Assembly: GCA_009921765.1 (NCBI GenBank)
Contig: RFXC01000213.1
Coordinates: forward strand, 1-7,195
DNA: 7,195 nt
Source of the DNA: Betaproteobacteria bacterium
GTDB lineage: Bacteria > Pseudomonadota > Gammaproteobacteria > Burkholderiales > Burkholderiaceae
Direction: 5' to 3'
This document shows positions 6,803 to 7,195 of this stretch, in pieces (positions within the stretch are counted from its first letter, which is position 1; the number at the start of each line of letters is the position of its first letter). A model generated the notes under the pieces. The model was not told where the DNA came from and ran no database searches. It saw nothing but the letters and a program-made list of their open reading frames with translations. Made by a program: the position numbers and the translations under genes.

Positions 6803-7195
6803 TGGAAAACGATGTCTTCGGCATCGCCGTCGCCGCCCGCACGACCATCTTTGCCGTAGCTCATGAGCCCGTACGGCTTGGCGGGGTCTTCGGCCTTGGC
6901 GGCGTAAACGTACGGATTGCCCCACGGGTCTTTGGGAACATCGCGCGGCAAGTAAGGGCCATCCCAACCGGGGGCTGCGCCCTTGCGCAGCTCTTCGAGG
7001 TTGGCGGGAAAGTTGCCGGTGTCGAGGCGGTAGGTATCGAGCGCCGTAGAGAGCATCTGCATCTGTGCCATCGCCGTCTTGCGCTGCGAAGAGCCCACCT
7101 TGGAAAACATGGTCGGTGCCACCAGCGACAGCAACAAACCCAAAATGACGATGACGATGAGAAGTTCGATCAGGGTGAAACCCCGAACACGAGAG
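6799..7195 (-). CDS. gspG: Type II secretion major pseudopilin GspG, 5' end cut by window edge
   Basis: 131 residues are visible, lacking only the first leader codons beyond the right edge. The visible leader ends SRVRG, then the mature protein begins FTLIELLIVIVILGLLLS, with Glu at position 5. The mature protein has 126 residues. After the hydrophobic helix come features of GspG: YRLDTGNFP (50 to 58), DPWGNPY (84 to 90) and the C-terminal YGKDGRAGGDGDAEDI (108 to 123), whose acidic residues (Asp111, Asp117, Asp119, Asp122) match the calcium-binding loop region needed for GspG stability and polymerisation in studied systems. GspG forms the shaft of the periplasmic pseudopilus after processing by the prepilin peptidase GspO/PilD. 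A TTG inside the hydrophobic helix is not the true start, because the frame stays open upstream and supplies the prepilin signal. Its stop overlaps the gspE start. GspG normally follows gspF; here it precedes gspE. Confidence 0.94.
   Translation of the reverse strand, partial: SRVRGFTLIELLIVIVILGLLLSLVAPTMFSKVGSSQRKTAMAQMQMLSTALDTYRLDTGNFPANLEELRKGAAPGWDGPYLPRDVPKDPWGNPYVYAAKAEDPAKPYGLMSYGKDGRAGGDGDAEDIVFQ

Larger units (their letters stand above)
1..7195 (-). other. Probable single transcription unit: secretion genes with embedded GDP-fucose cassette
   Basis: All eight genes point the same way. Junctions in transcription order are: gspG/gspE ATGA overlap (6799 to 6802), gspE/gspF TGATG sharing base 5144, gspF/glycosyltransferase gap of 10, glycosyltransferase/gmd gap of 6, gmd/fcl gap of 25, fcl/gspH ATGA overlap (637 to 640), and gspH/gspI TTGA overlap (242 to 245). 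No gap can hold a normal promoter or a hairpin terminator, and I noticed no terminator-like hairpin with a T tract at any junction. Co-transcription is inferred; internal promoters inside genes cannot be excluded. The operon continues beyond both edges. Confidence 0.8.

Noticed and set aside
6803..6967. A 55-codon upstream extension of the gspE frame.
   Set aside because: It lies entirely in gspG, reads as arginine-rich low-quality sequence, and the ATG at 6802 gives the normal GspE N-terminus with an ATGA overlap.

Overview
The window is a stretch of a Gram-negative bacterial chromosome. It is GC-rich (two lines counted by hand gave 67% and 52% G+C). Type II secretion (T2SS) genes with proteobacterial-type motifs suggest a proteobacterium, most plausibly a gammaproteobacterium, but nothing here fixes the genus. 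All eight genes lie on the minus strand, so transcription runs from the right edge to the left edge. The longest space between genes is 25 bases. I see no RNA gene, mobile element, CRISPR array or terminator, and there is no room for an ordinary promoter outside coding sequence.

In transcription order the window holds: gspG, major pseudopilin (cut at the right edge, only its first few leader codons missing); gspE, secretion ATPase; gspF, inner-membrane platform protein; a family-4 glycosyltransferase; gmd, GDP-mannose 4,6-dehydratase; fcl, GDP-L-fucose synthase; a GspH-like minor pseudopilin; and a GspI-like minor pseudopilin (cut at the left edge).

Two functional blocks are interleaved. GspG, E, F, H and I are parts of one secretion machine: the ATPase drives the platform protein, which adds pseudopilins to a periplasmic pseudopilus that pushes folded proteins through an outer-membrane secretin. 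Gmd and Fcl together turn GDP-mannose into GDP-L-fucose, and the glycosyltransferase may use that or another sugar nucleotide. The sugar cassette sits exactly between gspF and gspH, the slot gspG occupies in the canonical E-F-G-H-I order, while gspG lies upstream of gspE. Stop and start codons overlap at gspG/gspE, gspE/gspF, fcl/gspH and gspH/gspI, and the other three gaps are 10, 6 and 25 bases, so the sugar genes look like members of the secretion operon rather than a separate unit.

The most interesting point is this embedding of a GDP-fucose/glycosyltransferase module inside a rearranged T2SS operon. Every single gene belongs to a well-known family; the arrangement, and a possible link between fucosylation and secretion, is what deserves checking. 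The link is inference only.
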